Shown here: positions 29,780 through 37,977 of the stretch, in pieces
How positions within the stretch are numbered: position 1 is the stretch's first letter
How the letters are laid out: the number at the start of each line of letters is the position of its first letter
Assembly: GCF_010728325.1 (NCBI RefSeq)
Contig: NZ_AP022570.1
Coordinates: forward strand, 372,001 to 436,000
Source of the DNA: Mycolicibacterium poriferae
GTDB lineage: Bacteria > Actinomycetota > Actinomycetes > Mycobacteriales > Mycobacteriaceae
Length of the DNA stretch: 64,000 nucleotides
Reading direction: 5' to 3'
Program-made: the position numbers and the translations under genes
The notes under the pieces: model-generated
The model's database searches: none
What the model was told of the DNA's origin: nothing
What the model saw: the letters and a program-made list of their open reading frames with translations, nothing else

Positions 29780-30201
29780 ATCAATGTCTCCAGGGCCGTC
29801 CGGATCGGCTCCGGGATCGGCACCGCACGGCGGCTCTGGCGGTCGACGAAGACGTGCACGAACTGGCCGTGGGCCACGGCTTCGGTGTCGGTGTCGGTGA
29901 AGATCGCGACCCCGTAGGTCACCGACCGGTTGCCGAGTTTGTCGACGCGCAACCCGGCTCGTAGCCGGTCCGGGTAGGCCACCGGGGCTCGGTAGGTGCA
30001 CTGCGACTCGACCACCAGCGCGATCACCGGCGCGTGGTGGATGTCCAGGCCGCCCTCGGTGATCAGGAAGTGGTTGGCCACGGTGTCGAAGTAGCTGTAG
30101 TACGTCACGTTGTTGATGTGGCCGTAGACATCGTTGTCCATCCACCGGGTGGTGATGGGCAGGAAGTAGCGGTAGTTCCCGGCCACGGGATCGGGGGCCA
30201 T
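29770..30201 (-). CDS. Acyl-CoA thioesterase, 4HBT hot-dog family
   Basis: The 143-residue single hot-dog protein has the 4-hydroxybenzoyl-CoA thioesterase-like opening [31 protein letters not shown], with the active-site Asp region in [10 protein letters not shown]. It likely hydrolyses acyl-CoA. Its ATG (30201) shares a base with the stop of the transhydrogenase gene (TGATG), so it is translationally coupled as the third gene of the EamA-transhydrogenase-thioesterase operon. Confidence 0.87.
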   Translation of the reverse strand: MAPDPVAGNYRYFLPITTRWMDNDVYGHINNVTYYSYFDTVANHFLITEGGLDIHHAPVIALVVESQCTYRAPVAYPDRLRAGLRVDKLGNRSVTYGVAIFTDTDTEAVAHGQFVHVFVDRQSRRAVPIPEPIRTALETLIQS

Positions 30202-31511
30202 CACCAGTACCGCATCGCATCGCCGAACGTCTCGGCCAGCAGCGACTCGTCGAAGTCGATCGGTGCGTTGCTTAGCAGGCGCTGCTGCGGCCACGCCCCC
30301 TCGGCCAGCGCCTGCGCATCGGCCGCGGTGTACCCGACGCCGGTCAACCCGTTGGGCATGCCGACGCCGCGCATGATGCCGATCAGGTGCTCGGCGAGAA
30401 TGCCCCCCGCGTCGCGACCGGTATCGGCGCCGGCGATGTCGGCGCCCAGGTGGTGCGCGGCCTGCAGGTGCCGGTGCGGGTCGCTGCCGGACGTCACGCG
30501 GAATGCCGCGGGAGCGTTGAGGATCACTGCCATGCCGTGTGGGACGAGGGGTTCGTCACCCGGATAACCCTGCGGGTGGAACCGCCTGACCCGCCCCGCC
30601 ACCGCGTAGGCCATCGCGTGTGGCGCGTGCACTCCGGCGTTGCCGAACGCGATGCCCGCCAGCGTCGCGGCCCACATCGTCTGTTCGCGCGCCTCCCGGT
30701 CGGCCGCATCGGTGACCGCCCGTTGCAGATATTCGCCCAGCAGGCGCAGCGCCTCTCGGCTGCCCAGATCGCTCCACGGGTTGGCGCCCTGGCTCATCGG
30801 GCGCTGGCTGGGTCGTTCCGGTGCCGCGCGGCGCGTGTGCGGGCGTGCAGTGTAGGACTCCAGCGCGTGCGAGAGGACATCCAGGCCGCTGCACGCCACC
30901 ACTTCGGCGGGCAGGGTGTCGGTGCAGTCCGGATCGACCAGCGCCTCGGTCGGCCGCAGCGCCGGCGCGGCGATGCCGGTCTTGGCGTGCAGGGACAGCA
31001 GGTCGAAGATCGCGATCCCGGTGACCTCGCTGCCGGTCCCCGAGGTCGTCGGGCAGGCGATGTGCGGCGCGAGAGGTCCGGGCACCGGGTTTCCGCCGCC
31101 GATGGGGGCATTGACGTAGTCGAGGAAGTCCGCCTGGTGCGTGGCGTACAGATCGGCGGCCTTGGCGGTGTCGATGACCGAGCCGCCGCCCACCGAGACG
31201 TAGCCGTCGGGTTGCGTTTCCGTCGCGAAAGCCACTGCCTGCGCGAAGGATTGGTCGGTGGGTTCGACCCGGGCGTCGGTGTAGGCGACGGTGTCGAGGC
31301 CCGCCTCGCGCAGGGAGCGCTGGACCGTGTCGAACACCTCGAGGCCCGCCACGGTCGGATCGGAGAACACCGCAACGCGCGTCATCCCCAGCGCCCTGGC
31401 TCGGTCGCCGACCTCACGCAGACAACCCCGGCCGAAGGTCACGCGCGAGGCGTCGACCGTGAACGCGGTGTCATGGCCGTCGAGGCCGTCGGCATCGTGG
31501 CAACAAGTCAT
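30201..31511 (-). CDS. Hydroxyacid-oxoacid transhydrogenase (ADHFE1-like iron-type alcohol dehydrogenase)
   Basis: The 436-residue protein matches the ADHFE1/HOT branch of iron-containing dehydrogenases. Shared stretches are [33 protein letters not shown] and [14 protein letters not shown], with metal-binding His residues in [12 protein letters not shown] and [12 protein letters not shown] converts 4-hydroxybutyrate plus 2-oxoglutarate to succinic semialdehyde and 2-hydroxyglutarate. The start ATG (31511) overlaps the transporter stop as ATGA. An EamA exporter upstream and a thioesterase downstream suggest handling of a small hydroxy acid or its CoA ester. Confidence 0.85.
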   Translation of the reverse strand: MTCCHDADGLDGHDTAFTVDASRVTFGRGCLREVGDRARALGMTRVAVFSDPTVAGLEVFDTVQRSLREAGLDTVAYTDARVEPTDQSFAQAVAFATETQPDGYVSVGGGSVIDTAKAADLYATHQADFLDYVNAPIGGGNPVPGPLAPHIACPTTSGTGSEVTGIAIFDLLSLHAKTGIAAPALRPTEALVDPDCTDTLPAEVVACSGLDVLSHALESYTARPHTRRAAPERPSQRPMSQGANPWSDLGSREALRLLGEYLQRAVTDAADREAREQTMWAATLAGIAFGNAGVHAPHAMAYAVAGRVRRFHPQGYPGDEPLVPHGMAVILNAPAAFRVTSGSDPHRHLQAAHHLGADIAGADTGRDAGGILAEHLIGIMRGVGMPNGLTGVGYTAADAQALAEGAWPQQRLLSNAPIDFDESLLAETFGDAMRYW

Positions 31512-32407
31512 GTCTGCATTCTCCAGTCGTGCCCGTCCCGGCGCGGCCGGATCGGTCGGGAGGAACTCGAGGCGTTGACGATCAGCGCGAGCATCACCAG
31601 CGCGATGCCGGCGAGTTCGGCCGGGGCGGGATACTGCGCCAGTACCGCGGCACCCACGACCGTCGCGGTGGCGGGCAGCAGAGCCAACAGCAATGCGAAT
31701 CGGGCGCGCCCGATCGTGGCCAGCACGGGCTGGTCCAGGGCGTAGGGGATCACGCTGGACAGCACGCCTACCCCCATGCCGAACACCCAGGTGCGGGCAT
31801 CCCCGAAGGCGGCGGCGTCGGTGCCCAGCTGGACACCGACGAGAAGGGGCGCCGACAGCACCGCAGCGGCCGCCATCCCGACCGCGAGAGAGTCCAGTCC
31901 GGCACCGGCGTCTGCCACCGACTTGCCGACCAGGATGTAGCCCGCCCAGAGCGCGGCAGCGAGCAGCGCGAACAGCAGACCGACCGGATCGACATCGGTC
32001 TGCACTCCGGCCAGCAGGACGACGCCCGTCACCACCAGCGCGACGGCCGCGACGTCGCGGGCTCGGCGTGACCCCAGGGTCGCCACCGCGACAGGTCCCA
32101 CGAACTCCACCGCGACGGCGGTGCCCAGCGGGATACGCGCGATCGCCTCGTAGAACGCCACGTTCATGCCGACGGTGACGAGGCCGAACGCGGCGGCGGC
32201 GCCGGCGGTGCGCCAGGTCCAGGCACGCCGCCACGGTCGCCGCCACGCCAGCAGCACCAGCGCCGCCGCGGCCGAGCGCAGCCAGGCCACCGTCGCGGGT
32301 TCGGTCGTCTCGAACAGGAAGACCCCGACCGCCGCACCGAGGTATTGCGACACCGCTCCGGCCATGAAGAACATCGGCACCGACCAACCCGGCAGCGGAC
32401 CCGACAC
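31508..32407 (-). CDS. EamA/DMT family transporter (RhtA-like)
   Basis: The 299-residue protein has ten hydrophobic segments in two EamA repeats (e.g. [20 protein letters not shown] at the start and [23 protein letters not shown] in the second half). It resembles the RhtA threonine/homoserine exporter group. GTG 32407 gives a short N-terminus before the first span; ATG 32374 is an alternative. It is the first gene of a coupled operon with the transhydrogenase (ATGA overlap) and thioesterase. Confidence 0.82.
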   Translation of the reverse strand: MSGPLPGWSVPMFFMAGAVSQYLGAAVGVFLFETTEPATVAWLRSAAAALVLLAWRRPWRRAWTWRTAGAAAAFGLVTVGMNVAFYEAIARIPLGTAVAVEFVGPVAVATLGSRRARDVAAVALVVTGVVLLAGVQTDVDPVGLLFALLAAALWAGYILVGKSVADAGAGLDSLAVGMAAAAVLSAPLLVGVQLGTDAAAFGDARTWVFGMGVGVLSSVIPYALDQPVLATIGRARFALLLALLPATATVVGAAVLAQYPAPAELAGIALVMLALIVNASSSSRPIRPRRDGHDWRMQT

Positions 32408-32573
32408 AGTGTCGAGTACACCAGCAGGCTGTGCCTGTAGATTCGGCGGGCGCGCCGGAAGATCTCCCGCCGCCGGAGCGTTTCGACCGGATGCGGCCGG
32501 GTAACTCCGGAGCCGTCTGTCGGGGCAGCGACGCCTGTCAGGTTTCCCATACGTCGAGTACAGGCAGGTCGAG

Positions 32574-33293
32574 ATGAAGCAGATGGGTCGTTGGTTGGCG
32601 GCCGGCGCCGGTGCGGTGGCGGCAGCGGCGGGTACCCCGGTGGTTGCCGCCCCCGCGTATGCCGCACCGTGTCCGGACGTCGAGGTGGTCTTCGCGCGCG
32701 GGACGTTCGAGCCGCCGGGCATCGGTGCCACGGGCCAGGCCTTCGTGGATGCACTGCGGGCCAGGCTGCCCGACCGCTCCGTGCAGGACTACGCGGTGAA
32801 CTACCCGGCGTCGCTGGATTTCGCGACGGCAGCCGCCGGCGTCATCGATGCCAGCAACCGGGTGATGACGACGGCGGCGAACTGTCCCGACACCGAGACG
32901 GTGGTCGGCGGGTTCTCCCAGGGCGCCGCGGTGGCCGCCTACATCACCGCCGACGCGATCCCGGAGGGGTACACCCCACCGCCGGGTATGACAGGCCCGA
33001 TGCCGGCAGAGGTCGCTGACCACGTTGCGGCCGTGGCGTTGTTCGGCAAGCCGTCCAGCGGTTTCCTGCAGATGATCTACACCGGCGCGCCGCCGATCAC
33101 GGTCGGGTCCCGGTACGAATCCAAGACGGTGGATCTGTGTATCCCGGAAGACCCGGTGTGTTCGCCGGGCGGCGGGGACAACGGCGCGCACGGCGCCTAC
33201 GCCGTCAGGGGACTCACCGACCAGGCCGCCGACTACGTCGTGGCCGAGCTGACGGGCAACCCGCAACCGGTCGACCAGGCGGCCGGAGGGTAG
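32574..33293 (+). CDS. Secreted cutinase-family esterase (second copy)
   Basis: The 239-residue protein has a signal peptide (GRWLAAGAGAVAAAAGTPVVAAP) and mature start APCPDVEVVFARGTFEPPG. The nucleophile is in VGGFSQGAAVAAY, Cys pairs are in NCPDTE and LCIPEDPVC, and the His is in NGAHGAYAVRG. It is clearly a paralogue of the protein at 18789-19490, with a longer, more Pro/Gly-rich lid region (YTPPPGMTGP). Envelope esterase or phospholipase activity is likely. The 166 bp before it hold the divergent promoters with the EamA operon. Confidence 0.9.
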   Translation: MKQMGRWLAAGAGAVAAAAGTPVVAAPAYAAPCPDVEVVFARGTFEPPGIGATGQAFVDALRARLPDRSVQDYAVNYPASLDFATAAAGVIDASNRVMTTAANCPDTETVVGGFSQGAAVAAYITADAIPEGYTPPPGMTGPMPAEVADHVAAVALFGKPSSGFLQMIYTGAPPITVGSRYESKTVDLCIPEDPVCSPGGGDNGAHGAYAVRGLTDQAADYVVAELTGNPQPVDQAAGG

Positions 33294-33329
33294 GGCCGCG
33301 ACCCCACCGCGGGGTTAGAGTCGAGGGCG

Positions 33330-34475
33330 ATGAAGGCGGTGGTGTGCGGAGCCGGAATCGCCGGGTTGTCGCTGGCCCACGAGCTAGCGACGCGTGGTGA
33401 CGAGGTCGTGCTGCTGGAACGGTCGCCGGGCCCGCGCGAGCAGGGCTACATGATGGATTTCTTCGGGCCCGGCTACGACGCGGCCGAGCAGATGGGTGTG
33501 CTGCCGGCGATTCTCGACGTGTCCTACGACATCGGCGAGGCCAGCTTCGTCGACTCGCAGGGCCGGTCCCGCGCCCGGCTGCCGTACGACCGCTTCCGTC
33601 GGGCCGTCGGCGGTCGGTTGTGCAGCCTGATGCGCCCGGACCTGGAACAGGTGTTGCGTGAAGCGCTGCCGAGTTCGGTGGAGGTGCGATTCGGAGCCGA
33701 GGTGACCGACTGCGTGGACCGCGGGCCCGACGTGGAGGTGCGCACGGCCGACGGCGCGGTGCTGTCCGCCGACGTGCTCGTCGGGGCCGATGGAATCCAC
33801 TCTGGCGTGCGCCGATTCACCTTCGGCGCGGATTCGGATGCACTGCGCTATCTCGGGTTCCACACCGCTGCCTTCGTATTCGACGATGCGCGGATCCGCG
33901 CGGCCTGCGCCGGCCGGTTCGCGTTGACCGACACCATCGGTCGTCAGATGGGCTTCTACGCGTTGCGTGACGGACGTGTCGCCGCGTTCGGCGTGCACCG
34001 GACGCCGGATCCGGGGCTGCCCGACGACACCCGCACCGCGGTCCGTGAGGCCTACCGAAGCCTGGAGTGGGTGGTGCCAGAGGCACTGGCGCAGTGCCCG
34101 CCGTCGGAAGAGATCTACTACGACCAGGTCGCCCAGGTGGTGATGCCGGCGTGGAGCGCGGGCCGGATCGCGCTGGTCGGCGACGCGTGCCACGCCGTGT
34201 CGCTGCTGGCCGGCCAGGGTGCGTCGCTGGCTGTCGCCGGGGCCAGAGTGCTTGCCGCGCAACTGCATTCCGATGTACCGATAGTGCAGGCGCTCGCGGC
34301 CTATGAGAGACAGTGGCGGCCCGTCGCCGAGGACAGACAGGCATCGGGCCGGGCGACGGCCCGATGGTTCCTGCCGCGCACCCACGCCGAGCTGTGGGCG
34401 CGGCGGGCAGCGCTGAAGGTTGCCGCGTTGCCCGTCGTCAACCGCGCCCTGGGCGCCTTCCTCTCCGGACGCTGA
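33330..34475 (+). CDS. FAD-dependent monooxygenase (PHBH/TetX-like)
   Basis: The 381-residue flavoprotein has the N-terminal dinucleotide site AVVCGAGIAGLSLAHELA, the DG motif VLVGADGIHSGVRR and the GD motif ALVGDACHAVSLLAGQGASLAVAGA. These define class A flavoprotein monooxygenases. The substrate is unknown; TetX-, kynurenine- and rebeccamycin-type enzymes share this pattern. It begins 36 nt after the cutinase gene, on the same strand, with GAGGGCG before ATG. Confidence 0.85.
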   Translation: MKAVVCGAGIAGLSLAHELATRGDEVVLLERSPGPREQGYMMDFFGPGYDAAEQMGVLPAILDVSYDIGEASFVDSQGRSRARLPYDRFRRAVGGRLCSLMRPDLEQVLREALPSSVEVRFGAEVTDCVDRGPDVEVRTADGAVLSADVLVGADGIHSGVRRFTFGADSDALRYLGFHTAAFVFDDARIRAACAGRFALTDTIGRQMGFYALRDGRVAAFGVHRTPDPGLPDDTRTAVREAYRSLEWVVPEALAQCPPSEEIYYDQVAQVVMPAWSAGRIALVGDACHAVSLLAGQGASLAVAGARVLAAQLHSDVPIVQALAAYERQWRPVAEDRQASGRATARWFLPRTHAELWARRAALKVAALPVVNRALGAFLSGR

Positions 34476-34540
34476 GAAACGTTGGAAACAACCGGGAAAC
34501 ACGTCGGCCACGGGGTGTTAGCCGACCGGCGATAGCTTCG

Positions 34541-35845
34541 ATGCGCATGAACGCGTTGAAAAGCCCTGCTCTTCAGATCGCCGTCGCTGCCGTCGCGGGG
34601 CTGATCTTCGGCCTGGTGGTCGGCGAGTGGGCCGCCAACGTGAAGTTCGTCGGCGACATGTTCATCCGGCTGATCCAGATGTCCATCGTTCCCCTGGTCC
34701 TGGCTTCGGTGATCGTGGCGACCGGTTCGATGACGGGCACCGGCACCGGCCGGATCGCGGTTCGCACCTTCACGTGGATGCTCGGGTTCTCCTTCGTCGC
34801 AGCGGTTCTGGCCTGGCTGTTGAGCGTACTGATCCGGCCCGGCACCGGCATGGTCTTCACCGGAGAGGTCGATGCCTCCCTCGAGGAGTCCGCCGCGGAG
34901 ACCGGTGGCTGGCAGGACACCCTGCTGAACTTCGTGTCGACGAACATCTTCGAGGCCATGGCCAGTGCGACGATGGTGCCGATCATCGTGTTCGCCTTGC
35001 TGTTCGGTGTCGCGTTGCGCATCCAGATCAACAAGACCGGTGACACCTCGGTGTTGTCCTTCGTCGACCAGGTCCAGCAGATCGTGCTCACCATGATCCG
35101 GCTGATCATGTACGTGGCCCCGATCGGCGTGTTCTGTCTGTTGGCGCCGCTGGCCGGCGACGTGGGGTTCGCGGTGATCACCTCAGGCCTGAAGTACCTG
35201 GGCGCGACGTTGATCGGTGTGCTGATCCTGTTCGCGCTGTTCGTCGTGACGGTCACGCTGCGCACCCGGCTCAGTCCGTGGAAGCTTCCCGGAAAGCTCG
35301 CCGAACAGACCGCGATCGCGGTGACGACCACCAGTTCGGCGGTGACGTTCCCGACGGTGCTGCGCAACACCGTGGAGAAGGTCGGCGTCAGCCAGAAGGT
35401 CGCGAACTTCACGTTGTCGGTCGGGTTGACGATGGGGTCCTACGGCGCGGTGCTGAACTACATGATCGTGGTGATGTTCCTGGCCCAGTCAGGTGGTATC
35501 GAGCTGAGTTTCGGGCAGATCGCACTCGGTATGGCGCTGGCGATCATGCTGAACATGGGCACCATCACGGTGCCGGGTGGCTTCCCGGTGGTGGCGACGT
35601 TCCTGGCCAGCTCGCTGGACCTGCCGTTCGAGGCGATCGGACTACTGATCGCCGTCGACTGGTTCGCCGGCATCTTCCGCACTTTCCTCAACGTCAACGG
35701 CGACACCTTCGTCGCGATGCTGGTCGCCAACGCCGACGACGAGATCGACCGCGAGGTCTACAACGGAACCAAGACCGTCACCGCCGAGAGCGTGGACCTC
35801 GAGGAGTACGCCGACGTGATGGCTCGCGCGGATCAAGCGGATTGA
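34541..35845 (+). CDS. Dicarboxylate/amino acid:cation symporter (DAACS)
   Basis: The 434-residue membrane protein is of the GltP/DctA/GltPh type. Signatures are FIRLIQMSIVPLVLASVIVAT in the N-terminal part, the HP1 serine-rich loop TTTSSAVTFPTVLRN, SVGLTMGSYGAVLNYM (the TM7 NMDGT equivalent is altered) and ANVNGDTF near the end. It couples uptake of C4-dicarboxylates or Glu/Asp to Na+ or H+. Two ATGs (34541, 34547) are possible. It overlaps the end of the convergent TetR gene by 13 bp, and the regulator may control it. Confidence 0.88.
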   Translation: MRMNALKSPALQIAVAAVAGLIFGLVVGEWAANVKFVGDMFIRLIQMSIVPLVLASVIVATGSMTGTGTGRIAVRTFTWMLGFSFVAAVLAWLLSVLIRPGTGMVFTGEVDASLEESAAETGGWQDTLLNFVSTNIFEAMASATMVPIIVFALLFGVALRIQINKTGDTSVLSFVDQVQQIVLTMIRLIMYVAPIGVFCLLAPLAGDVGFAVITSGLKYLGATLIGVLILFALFVVTVTLRTRLSPWKLPGKLAEQTAIAVTTTSSAVTFPTVLRNTVEKVGVSQKVANFTLSVGLTMGSYGAVLNYMIVVMFLAQSGGIELSFGQIALGMALAIMLNMGTITVPGGFPVVATFLASSLDLPFEAIGLLIAVDWFAGIFRTFLNVNGDTFVAMLVANADDEIDREVYNGTKTVTAESVDLEEYADVMARADQAD

Positions 35846-36429
35846 TCAGCCGGGCCGCGGCGCCACCGCTGCTGGGGATCGACGAGCTGGGTGGTTGCAG
35901 CCAGGATCGCCTCCCGCACCTCGGCGGCGGTCATGTGGTCGAGCCCGGCCGATGCGCGCAGGAAGGGCGCGAACAGGCGCCACCCCAGCTGCAGTGCCAC
36001 GGCATTCGCCGCGGCGAGGCGGGCGGTGTGCTCGCAGTCGTGCAGCGCTGCGATGCGGTCGAGCAGCAGCGCCACCGCGGGAAACGTCGTCTGGTACTCG
36101 GCGACCGGGAAGCCTTCCAGCAGCGCGCGTGCCATCACCACGGATTGCAGGGTCAGCGCATCTTCGATGTCCTCCATAGACGCCTGCTGCTCGAGAAGCT
36201 CGGCGACGCGCCGCCCGAGATGTTCCAGGGTCGCGCCGACGAGCTGGTCTTTGGTGCCGAAGTAACGGAAGACCAGGCCGTGGTTGACCCCGGAACAGCA
36301 CGCCACTTCGCGGATCGACGTCGCCGCGGGCCCCTTCTCGGCGTAGAGCTCCGCCGCCGCCGCCAACACCGCGGCGACCACAGCGGCCCTGCCGACCGGC
36401 GCCGGCGGTGCCGACAGTTGTGTAGTCAT
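35833..36429 (-). CDS. TetR family regulator
   Basis: The 198-residue protein has a TetR N-terminal HTH: AAVVAAVLAAAAELYAEKGPAATSIREVACCSGVNHGLVFRYFGTKDQLV. A ligand-binding helical domain with several Cys/His residues follows. An 18-bp palindrome overlaps its start codon and a second lies 35 bp upstream, a classical autoregulation layout. The target may be the convergent symporter or the divergent HicB-like gene. Confidence 0.88.
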   Translation of the reverse strand: MTTQLSAPPAPVGRAAVVAAVLAAAAELYAEKGPAATSIREVACCSGVNHGLVFRYFGTKDQLVGATLEHLGRRVAELLEQQASMEDIEDALTLQSVVMARALLEGFPVAEYQTTFPAVALLLDRIAALHDCEHTARLAAANAVALQLGWRLFAPFLRASAGLDHMTAAEVREAILAATTQLVDPQQRWRRGPADQSA

Positions 36430-36438
36430 GCGACTACA
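36421..36438. promoter_or_regulatory. Palindromic operator over the tetR start codon
   Basis: TGTAGTCATGCGACTACA has perfect 7-bp arms (TGTAGTC/GACTACA) around ATGC. The start codon of the TetR gene on the minus strand lies inside it. Binding of the regulator would block its own expression. Confidence 0.7.
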
Positions 36439-36455
36439 GTAGGTCCGCTTCGGGA

Positions 36456-36473
36456 TGTAGTCAACTGACTGCA
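36456..36473. promoter_or_regulatory. Second tetR operator copy
   Basis: TGTAGTCAACTGACTGCA repeats the first operator with one arm mismatch. Centre-to-centre spacing is 35 bp, close to a whole number of helical turns (3.3), so two dimers could bind the divergent promoter region. Confidence 0.65.
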
Positions 36474-36557
36474 CTTGACTGCGTGGGGACTTTGGTCCTT
36501 CGCGAACATGGCCGATGGCCGCAGCATGGCCAGCCGGGCGGAACCTAACGTCATCGC

Positions 36558-36806
36558 GTGAGGGCAGAACTGAAGGCCTACGAGTACGGATATCGCATCC
36601 GCTGGTCGGGCAAGGACCGCGGTTACGTCGCGACTGTCGCGGAATGGCCGGCGATCACATCGCCCCCTTCCGAGACGCCCCACGCCGCGTTGCAGTCGGT
36701 GATCAAGGCGGTCGTGCGTGAGCTGCGCCGCTGTGACGCCGAGGGCCGGCCCCGGCCGTCGACGATAGGACGTGACGACCAGCCGATCACGTCGGACGCG
36801 TCATGA
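36558..36806 (+). CDS. HicB-like small protein, no toxin partner seen
   Basis: The 82-residue protein (YRIRWSGKDRGYVATVAEWP, then HAALQSVIKAVVREL) has the partial RNase-H-like fold of HicB antitoxins and DUF1902 proteins. No HicA toxin ORF is adjacent, and no DNA-binding domain is attached. It may be a solitary paralogue with a regulatory role. Start GTG 36558. The 3' end overlaps the convergent SDR gene by 6 bp. Confidence 0.65.
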   Translation: MRAELKAYEYGYRIRWSGKDRGYVATVAEWPAITSPPSETPHAALQSVIKAVVRELRRCDAEGRPRPSTIGRDDQPITSDAS

Positions 36807-37637
36807 CGACGCCGCCACCCGGGCTCGTTCGGTCACCGAGGCGACGACGCCGCCGTCGTTGAGGATGTCGGTGCCGGTCAGATAGCCGGCCTTGTCGCCG
36901 GCGCAGAACGCCAGCAGTTCGGCCATCTCTTCGGGCGTGCCCCACCGCGGCACCGCGGCGTCGGCGACCATCGCCCCGGCCCCGGCATTCTCTTCCAGCC
37001 GACCCATCTCGGTGTCGGTGGATCCCGGCGAGATCGACAGGACGCGTAGGCCCTTTGCGGTGAACCGCTCGGCCTGCGCGCTGCTGTACCACCTCACGAA
37101 GGACTTGCTCACTCCGTAGGCGATACCGGAGCGGTATTCCTCGGGAAGCGACTCCCACGCCGGTCGCATCTTTTCCAGGAACGCCGCGGGATCTGACAGT
37201 GCCACCGGAAAGTGTTGCGCCGGAATCATTTCCGCCGGCAAAAGATAGGCCGCCATCGAGGCGACATTGACCAGCGCCGCGCCCGGTGGGGCGCTGGCGT
37301 GGAAGCGTTCACCCACGGTGGCGGTTCCCACCGCGTTGGTGCGCATGACGTAGTCCGCATCACCCATGCTGGGGCTGACTCCGGCGGTGTGGATCACCGA
37401 AACCAGCTCGCCCAGCCCGCTGGCGGTGTCGAAGACCGCGCCGACGGCGTCGGGGTCGGTGACATCGGCGGGCGCCCCGGTCGCGGAGATGCCGCGGTCT
37501 ATCAGCGCCGCCACCGCCGCGTCGAGCCGCTCAGCCCGGACATCGGCCAGCACCACTGCATGGTCTCGGCCGACGACGGCGGCCGTGGCCGTACCCATGC
37601 CCCCGGCGCCGCCGGTGATCACCGTCACACGTGTCAT
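36801..37637 (-). CDS. Short-chain dehydrogenase/reductase
   Basis: The 278-residue SDR has TGGAGGMGTATA as the cofactor loop, ADVTDPDAV, and HTAGVSPS in place of the NNAG motif. YGVSKSFVRWY is the YxxxK catalytic pair, and PGSTDTEMG follows. The C-terminus ends GTDILNDGGVVASV. ADVRAERL after the second strand suggests NAD preference. It resembles the 3-alpha-hydroxysteroid dehydrogenase-like group. The ATG at 37637 is the clear start. Confidence 0.87.
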   Translation of the reverse strand: MTRVTVITGGAGGMGTATAAVVGRDHAVVLADVRAERLDAAVAALIDRGISATGAPADVTDPDAVGAVFDTASGLGELVSVIHTAGVSPSMGDADYVMRTNAVGTATVGERFHASAPPGAALVNVASMAAYLLPAEMIPAQHFPVALSDPAAFLEKMRPAWESLPEEYRSGIAYGVSKSFVRWYSSAQAERFTAKGLRVLSISPGSTDTEMGRLEENAGAGAMVADAAVPRWGTPEEMAELLAFCAGDKAGYLTGTDILNDGGVVASVTERARVAASS

Positions 37638-37672
37638 TCCTAGACTGTATAACGATCACCGGTGACCAGTGC

Positions 37673-37945
37673 TCAGGCTTCCTCTAACGCCTCGCCTATC
37701 TCCTGCACCACCCGGTTGTGGTCTTCCTGAACCAGGAAGTGGCCGGCGCCCAGCACCAGTGCGACCGGCCACTCGATGATCTCCACCGCCGCCAGCACCC
37801 CCAACGCCCCGTAGAAGGCCAGTTGTTCGGGCCGGGGCAGCGGCACCCGTCCGATCAACGGCAGATCCACCGAGAACGACTGCGCGCGACGGACCTTCTG
37901 CATCGCTTCGTGCCGGGACGCCGACTGCTTCGGGATTTCGGCCAT
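37673..37945 (-). CDS. Small membrane protein with EWP hairpin, downstream of the P-type ATPase
   Basis: The 90-residue protein has a basic N-terminus with a PLIGRVPLPRPEQ segment and one hydrophobic hairpin, FYGALGVLAAVEIIEWPVALVLGAGHFLV. The EWP is at about residues 58-60. A charged amphipathic tail follows. ATG 37945 has GAAAGG at a suitable distance; ATG 37963 is the longer option. It lies 32 nt after the P-type ATPase gene and shares the EWP hairpin with the small protein upstream of the ATPase. Function is unknown; an accessory of the pump is a reasonable hypothesis. Confidence 0.7.
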   Translation of the reverse strand: MAEIPKQSASRHEAMQKVRRAQSFSVDLPLIGRVPLPRPEQLAFYGALGVLAAVEIIEWPVALVLGAGHFLVQEDHNRVVQEIGEALEEA

Positions 37946-37977
37946 TTGTTGCCTTTCGGTCATGTCGGGTTGGGCCT

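Noticed and set aside
36558..36806. HicAB toxin-antitoxin locus
   Set aside because: Only a HicB-like frame is present; no short basic HicA-type ORF is adjacent on either strand.
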